Of a stretch of DNA of 64,000 nucleotides, positions 59,781-64,000 are shown piece after piece. Every line of letters starts with the position of its first letter. The first letter of the stretch is position 1. The translations under genes and the position numbers were made by a program. Source of the DNA: DATBLE01 sp963791425. Lineage in GTDB: Bacteria; Actinomycetota; Thermoleophilia; Gaiellales; Gaiellaceae. Location: positions 1,240,001-1,304,000 of the forward strand of contig CAWBSE010000003.1 in assembly GCA_963791425.1 (NCBI GenBank). Reading direction: 5' to 3'. The notes below the pieces were generated by a model. The model had not been told where the DNA came from, did no database searches, and worked only from the letters and a program-made list of their open reading frames with translations.

Positions 59781-60983
59781 GGCCTGCGTGCTGCGGTGAC
59801 CGACGGCCGGCCAGCCGCGGCCGGATGGCCGGCTCGAGCAGAAGCAGCGCCAGAAGCGCCGACCGCTCGGGCAGCCGGGCTGTATCGACCCGCTCGTCTG
59901 ACGCATGCGAGCCCTCGCCGATCGGGCCGAGCCCGTCGAGCGTGCCCGTGAACAGGCTGGTCGTGTTCGCGTCCGAGCCGCCGCCGACGAGACCCGCATC
60001 CTCGAGCGACAGGCCCAGCTCATGACCGAGTGCGCTTCGCGGCCGCGAGCAGCGCCCGGTTACGCGGGAGCGGCTCCATCGGAGGCCGGCCGAAGCCTCC
60101 CTCGACCTCGATCGTGGCCCCCTCGAGGACGGGCCGCAGACCTCTGACCGCCTGCTCCAGCCGGTGAGCCGCAGCTGCCGTCGGCGCGCGCACGTCGACG
60201 AATGCGCTCGCCACGGGCGCGACGACGTTGGAACGGAGTCCCCCGTCGATGGTGCCGACGTTGACCGTGACGCCTTGCGCCGGGTCGTTCAGATCGAATA
60301 GCCGCTGCACCTGGTGAGAGAGCTCGAGGATCGCGCTGACCCCGTGCTCGAAATCCGCGCCGGCATGTGAGCTTCGGCCGTGCACGGTCACGGTGAACCG
60401 GCCCAGGCCCTTGCGGGCGATCTTGAGCTTCCCGTCGGCACCCTCGCCCGACTCGAGCACGAACGCTCTCTCGGCTCCACGGGCGAGCAGACGAATGAAG
60501 CGGGTCGACTCGACGCTACCGATCTCTTCATCCGTGTTCACGAACACGACCGGCGTCACCGAAGGTCGCAGCTCGAGCTCGTGCAGCGCACGGAGCGCGA
60601 ACACGATCTCGACCAGGCCGCCCTTCATGTCGGCCACGCCCGGCCCGAAGAGCAACCCGCCCTCCACGTGGAGCGGCATCTCGGCAATCGTCCCGACGGG
60701 CCAGACGGTGTCCATGTGACCGATCAGGAGCTGGCGCGGACCGCCGTGGAGCCGCTGCCTCGGCCGCGCGTACAGGTGATCTCCGACCCCTTCGCCGCGG
60801 ACGGGCCGAACCAGATAGTCGATCCGTTCGAGCTCGGCAGCGAGGATGTCGTACGGCCCGCGCTGGGTCTCCGGAGTCGAGCGACGGCGATTCGGCTCGT
60901 GCGAGTCGCTCCAGTAGCTCGACCTGCTCTCGGTCGCGCTCGCTCAGCCAGCCGAGAATCAGTTGTGAGGCAGCCGGCGCCAT
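59781..60983 (-). pseudogene. M20 metallopeptidase (carboxypeptidase G2-like), frameshifted
   Basis: Starts at ATG 60983 (MAPAASQLILGWLSERDREQ). The zinc motif LLIGHMDTVWPVGT, GPGVADMKGGL, the catalytic NTDEEIGS, the dimerisation domain (RSSHAGADFEHG) and the C-terminal GLVGGGSDANTTSLF are all present, but frames change near 60880 and near 60030. All M20 metal ligands that I can place are kept. The first frame runs four bases from the flavin reductase gene end, so it is second in the operon. Confidence 0.72.
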
Positions 60984-60987
60984 CGTG

Positions 60988-61608
60988 CTAGAGCCGAAAG
61001 TCGGCGTGGTACGGAAACGACAGGCTGTCGCGCACAACGGCGAACCGGCCTGGAGCGAGATACGCAAGCAGCCCGAGCCGGTGCACGAGATCGGCATCGT
61101 CCACCTCGGCTCCGCGCACCGCGTCACGGGCTGCCGACGCAGCCACCACCCGCCCGACGATCAGACTGTTCGGCCCGAAGCCGTCGACGATTCGCTCGAG
61201 TTCGCACTCCAGATAGAGGAAGCAGCCCTCGACGAGCCGCCCGTCCACCGCACGCGCGGGCACGGACGGCACGGCCGCCAGCGTCGGCTTCGCACCGCCT
61301 TCGAACCGACCGCCCGCGGCCAGGCTCGACTCCACGATCTGTTCGGGCCTGGGAAAGCTGACCGTGAACTGGGGATGCTCGATCACGTTCCCGTACGTCG
61401 CGTGCCGCGGACTGCACACGAAGCAGTAGAAGCCCTCCCAGCCGAGCGGCATCGCCATGTGCTTGGGAGCGAAGTCGTAGCCGTCAGCCTCTTTCGTCCC
61501 GACCAACACGAGCGGCGCGACGGCGAACACGCGCTTCCACATCTCCGGCCCGACCGTCAGCTCGATCAGCCCCTCACCCACCTCGACCGGCGCCCGTACG
61601 TCCGCCAT
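60988..61608 (-). CDS. flavin reductase-like FMN-binding protein
   Basis: A 206-residue split-barrel protein. The family pattern is PLVLVGTKEADGYDFAPKHM (near residue 30) and the following FCSPRHATYGNVIEHPQFTV (CSPRH... conserved in the flavin_Reduct family). It may reduce FMN for a partner or bind flavin as an enzyme itself. It is the first and only intact gene of the minus-strand operon continuing with M20, ATP-grasp and HAD-GH65. ATG 61608 is preferred over an upstream start. Confidence 0.78.
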   Translation of the reverse strand: MADVRAPVEVGEGLIELTVGPEMWKRVFAVAPLVLVGTKEADGYDFAPKHMAMPLGWEGFYCFVCSPRHATYGNVIEHPQFTVSFPRPEQIVESSLAAGGRFEGGAKPTLAAVPSVPARAVDGRLVEGCFLYLECELERIVDGFGPNSLIVGRVVAASAARDAVRGAEVDDADLVHRLGLLAYLAPGRFAVVRDSLSFPYHADFRL

Positions 61609-61797
61609 CGCCTCAGGCTGGCAGGGAGCCACGTGCCTGGCATCGGGAGCCACACCGACCGAACCTACGGCCTAGTCCTCATGACGGTTCAGCAGGCCCG
61701 CTTCATGACCCCGAGGCAACGTCGAGTCCGTGTTGTCCCCGATGCACGACCGCCCCGCGCGAGCGACGCTCTTCGATGCCCACGGCAAGGAGATCCC

Positions 61798-62025
61798 ATG
61801 ACGAAGACCGCTGACCACCCGCACGTGTCCCCCGGTGACGTCCTGGTCATTCACGGCCATCGGGTCGGCGAGAAAGCGCGAAAGGGCGAGATTCTCGAGG
61901 TGCTGGGCGAGCCCGGCCACGAGCACTACCGCGTGAACTGGGACGACGGCCGCGAGAGCCACTTCTACCCCAGTAATGACGCCGTGATCGAGCCCAAGGC
62001 TCCACGTCGGACAGGAAGACCGTGA
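61798..62025 (+). CDS. DUF1918 protein
   Basis: A 75-residue SH3-like barrel of the DUF1918 family, recognised by PGDVLVIHGHRVGEKARKGEI and the ending DGRESHFYPSNDAVI. The function is unknown; it is widespread in actinobacteria. The ATG at 61798 follows AAGGAG. The stop overlaps the GTG of the next gene. Confidence 0.85.
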   Translation: MTKTADHPHVSPGDVLVIHGHRVGEKARKGEILEVLGEPGHEHYRVNWDDGRESHFYPSNDAVIEPKAPRRTGRP

Positions 62026-62486
62026 CCACCACGGACATCGTCAGAGAGCTGATCGAGGAGCGCCTCGACTATGAACTGATGCCGCATGCACACACGGAGC
62101 GTGCAAGGGACGAAGCGGCAGCGATGGGGGTGCCCCCGAGAGAGGTCGGCAAGACGCTGATCCTGAACGGCTCGAGCGGTTTCGTGCGCGCGGTGATTCC
62201 GGCCTCGGAGCGGCTCGACCTGCACAAGGTGCGCGATTCCGTCGGCGACCAGAAGCTCCGCCTCGCAACAGAGCAGGAGATCGCGGAGGTCTATCTCGGG
62301 TTCGAACTCGGCGCGGTGCCTCCGCTCGGCGGCCCGGCCACCGATCGGATCCTGGTCGACTTCCGGATCGCCGAACTCGACCACGTGATCGTCGAAGCGG
62401 GAACGCACGAACAGTCGATCAAGATGCGCACCACCGACCTGCTTGCGCTCTCCGGGGCCAAGCTCGCCGACATCACAGCTGAGTAA
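62022..62486 (+). CDS. YbaK/EbsC-type aminoacyl-tRNA editing domain protein
   Basis: A 154-residue free-standing editing-domain protein that hydrolyses mischarged tRNA. Family landmarks: HAHTERARDEAAAMGV near residue 22, the catalytic Lys in EVGKTLIL (near residue 48), ASERLDLHKV and the GLL-like GAVPPLGGP loop (near residue 104). It belongs to the YbaK/ProX group; which aminoacyl-tRNA it edits is not clear. Confidence 0.82.
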   Translation: MTTTDIVRELIEERLDYELMPHAHTERARDEAAAMGVPPREVGKTLILNGSSGFVRAVIPASERLDLHKVRDSVGDQKLRLATEQEIAEVYLGFELGAVPPLGGPATDRILVDFRIAELDHVIVEAGTHEQSIKMRTTDLLALSGAKLADITAE

Positions 62487-62655
62487 CCCGCCGGCTCGCG
62501 TCGTAAGGCTTCTACCGGCTCTAGCGTCGCAGGCTACGAGGGCACGGTTTGGGTAGCCCCGTTTAGATGACCAGGAGGTCCGCCGCATCCGTGGCAGGCG
62601 ACCAGGAGGCCGCCGCCCCGCGAGGCGGTGCAGGAGACGCCGGCCTCGGGGAGGC

Positions 62656-63558
62656 TCAGCCCGTGGCTCCGACGGCCCTGCGCGCGTAGTCGGCGACCGA
62701 GGTCAGCTCGACGGGGATGCGCTCGAGCGTCGGGCCCATGTCGATCGCGTCACCGCGGGCGTATGCAAGCATCAGCCCGGCAAACGACTCCTGCATCGGG
62801 TCTGTCGCGCCGACCAGCTGCGACTCGAGCTCGGAGAGCGGCACGAAGACGCGCTCGAAGCTCTCACCGGTCAGCTGCTCGAAGAGCTCGATCGCCGCGA
62901 GCGGCGAGACGGGATCCGGGCCGCCCAATTCAAGCACGGTGTTCTTGACCCCAGGCGTGTCGATCGAGCGGACGGCGAACTCGGCGACGTCGTCCTGCGA
63001 GATGAAGCTGATCGGGCTCGTGCCGTCGCCGTAGACGGTGACCTTGCGGTTCGCGTGGTCGAAGCCGCCGGGCAGACCGAGCCAGAACTCGGTGAAGAAC
63101 GTCGCACGGAGGATCGTGTGGTCGATCCCGCTCTCCTGCAGGCGCTGCTCCACGGCGAGCTTGGCTCGCTCGAACGGAGTGTCGACGGCGAGCACGGTCG
63201 TCGAGTGGGATACGAAGACGAACCGGCCGACGCCGGCGGCCGCGGCGGCGTCGACGAGCGCGGACTGGCCGTCGCGGTCGACGCGGTCGAGGGTGTCGTC
63301 GGGCTGGCGCCCCACTGCCTCCGCGGTGCTGACGATCGCGGACGCGCCGACACACAGCGCCGGCAGCGTCGCGAGGTCCTTCAGGTCGGCCTCGACGAGT
63401 TCGGCGCCGAGCGCGCGGAGCGCCGCGACCCGTTCGGGGTCAGAGGTGGAACGCACGGCGGCCCGCACGGGGACGCCCCTGTCCGCGAGCCGTCGGCAGA
63501 TCAGGCCTCCGAGCGTGCCGGTGGCGCCGACCACGAGCGTCATCCCGTTCTCAGCCAT
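62656..63558 (-). CDS. NmrA-like NAD(P)-binding protein
   Basis: A 300-residue atypical SDR with GATGTLGGLICRRL at residues 11-24 and the NmrA-type C-terminal domain. Not closely similar in sequence to the NmrA-like protein at 14.5-15.4 kb. Probably a quinone- or redox-linked reductase. It stands alone with more than 400 bases of gene-free DNA upstream. Confidence 0.8.
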   Translation of the reverse strand: MAENGMTLVVGATGTLGGLICRRLADRGVPVRAAVRSTSDPERVAALRALGAELVEADLKDLATLPALCVGASAIVSTAEAVGRQPDDTLDRVDRDGQSALVDAAAAAGVGRFVFVSHSTTVLAVDTPFERAKLAVEQRLQESGIDHTILRATFFTEFWLGLPGGFDHANRKVTVYGDGTSPISFISQDDVAEFAVRSIDTPGVKNTVLELGGPDPVSPLAAIELFEQLTGESFERVFVPLSELESQLVGATDPMQESFAGLMLAYARGDAIDMGPTLERIPVELTSVADYARRAVGATG

Positions 63559-64000
63559 GTCCGTCCTCCCCTGGATCGCGATTGCCCCGTGTCGGGCGAT
63601 CGTAGCTCCCCCGGCCCGTGCGGCCTGCGGCGTGACCGATCAAGGAGCGCCCTTCAACCGGCGCCGAGGGACGAGAACGCAGCATGATGAAGCCTCCTGG
63701 CCCGCGTCTGGCGGAGGACCAGGAGGTCTTCCCGGAGAGCGGCAGCTTCGCTTAACCCAAGGGTGAACGGGATTCGCAAATCCCCGGTGCAGGCGGTTTC
63801 CGCTTCTCGCAACCGCCTGCAGGCTCTCAGGCCTGACTTATTGATCCCCATGAAGAGGAGGCCACGTCCGCAGCTGACGCGGTTGCGCCGGCCGAAGGAC
63901 GCACTCGTTGTCGAGGAATAGTCGACGTCGTCTAGATATGCCTGCCAACCGCCGGCCTCGGGCGGGACCGTAACAGCCCCACTGTCGGCCGACTCCATCC
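63559..64000. other. 442-bp terminal region without a supported gene
   Basis: The only recognisable element is hairpin copy B (63788-63821). The minus strand is open here but the sequence is largely explained by that element and shows no protein family. Confidence 0.5.
63788..63821 (+). ncRNA. conserved hairpin element, copy B
   Basis: Stem TGCAGGCGGTT/AACCGCCTGCA (11 bp) with loop TCCGCTTCTCGC, then GGCTCTCAGGC. Matches copy A at 39697-39730 with compensatory stem changes. Unlike copy A, no tRNA-like segment follows. Confidence 0.55.

Noticed and set aside
58840..60983. LysW-dependent lysine/arginine biosynthesis (LysX plus LysK)
   Set aside because: No LysW carrier gene is present, and the M20 protein looks like carboxypeptidase G2, not LysK.

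Overview
The window is high-GC DNA with dense, strongly strand-biased genes, very frequent GTG starts and many 4-base ATGA/GTGA overlaps. Together with a SigR-type ECF sigma/zinc anti-sigma pair, DrrAB-like exporters and a Cfa/DUF1365 lipid cluster, this points to an actinobacterium, most likely Thermoleophilia/Gaiellales-like. That placement is inference from style and gene content. No rRNA and no complete tRNA was seen.

Layout. 0-3.2 kb: end of an NAD-linked formate dehydrogenase operon whose catalytic subunit reads through an in-frame TGA as selenocysteine (residue 356) with a SECIS-like hairpin just downstream; then birA. 3.9-7.8 kb: a GerMN/Gmad2 lipoprotein, a DrrAB-like ABC exporter and a small hydrolase. 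7.8-13.4 kb: membrane-lipid modification (desaturase, FAD oxidoreductase, DUF1365, cyclopropane synthase, SDR, acyltransferase) plus a PIG-L remnant. 13.4-14.5 kb: CrcB fluoride channel behind a fluoride riboswitch, and a DUF2269 membrane protein. 14.5-33.7 kb: a large catabolic locus with two convergent blocks. It holds a 2-oxoacid dehydrogenase split over two operons (E2-E1beta and E1alpha), an amidohydrolase, a ribose-type ABC importer with two permeases, an M24 hydrolase, a broken flavin monooxygenase, an XRE-cupin regulator, two bicupins, a hydroxyisobutyrate-dehydrogenase-like enzyme, a MetE-like protein and a small cupin. 33.8-38.6 kb: CopC-CopD fusion, HtrA protease, tandem terminators, a YbdK-like ligase and an HMA protein. 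38.7-43.5 kb: ECF sigma/anti-sigma with its own sigma-R-type promoter, a molybdopterin oxidoreductase with cytochrome b561 partner, a CHRD protein and a two-component system.

43.5-54.8 kb is an accessory island of mostly single, mixed-orientation genes (peptidase E-like, PadR plus membrane protein, DehI-like, flavin monooxygenase, hydrolase, aldo/keto reductase, hydrolase-cyclase fusion, NTF2-like). At least eleven copies of one short repeat family (core GGACATTCCTGAACACT) sit between these genes, and I saw it nowhere else in the window. 55.8-61 kb is a minus-strand operon (flavin reductase, M20 peptidase, RimK-like ATP-grasp, HAD-GH65) in which three of four genes carry many frameshifts. 61-63.6 kb holds DUF1918, YbaK-like and NmrA-like genes.

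The most unusual non-coding signals are the repeat family, a 25-bp palindrome that forms the stop of one gene and lies inside the reading frame of another, and a hairpin present twice (39.7 and 63.8 kb) with compensatory stem changes, one copy next to a tRNA-Lys-like 3' half.
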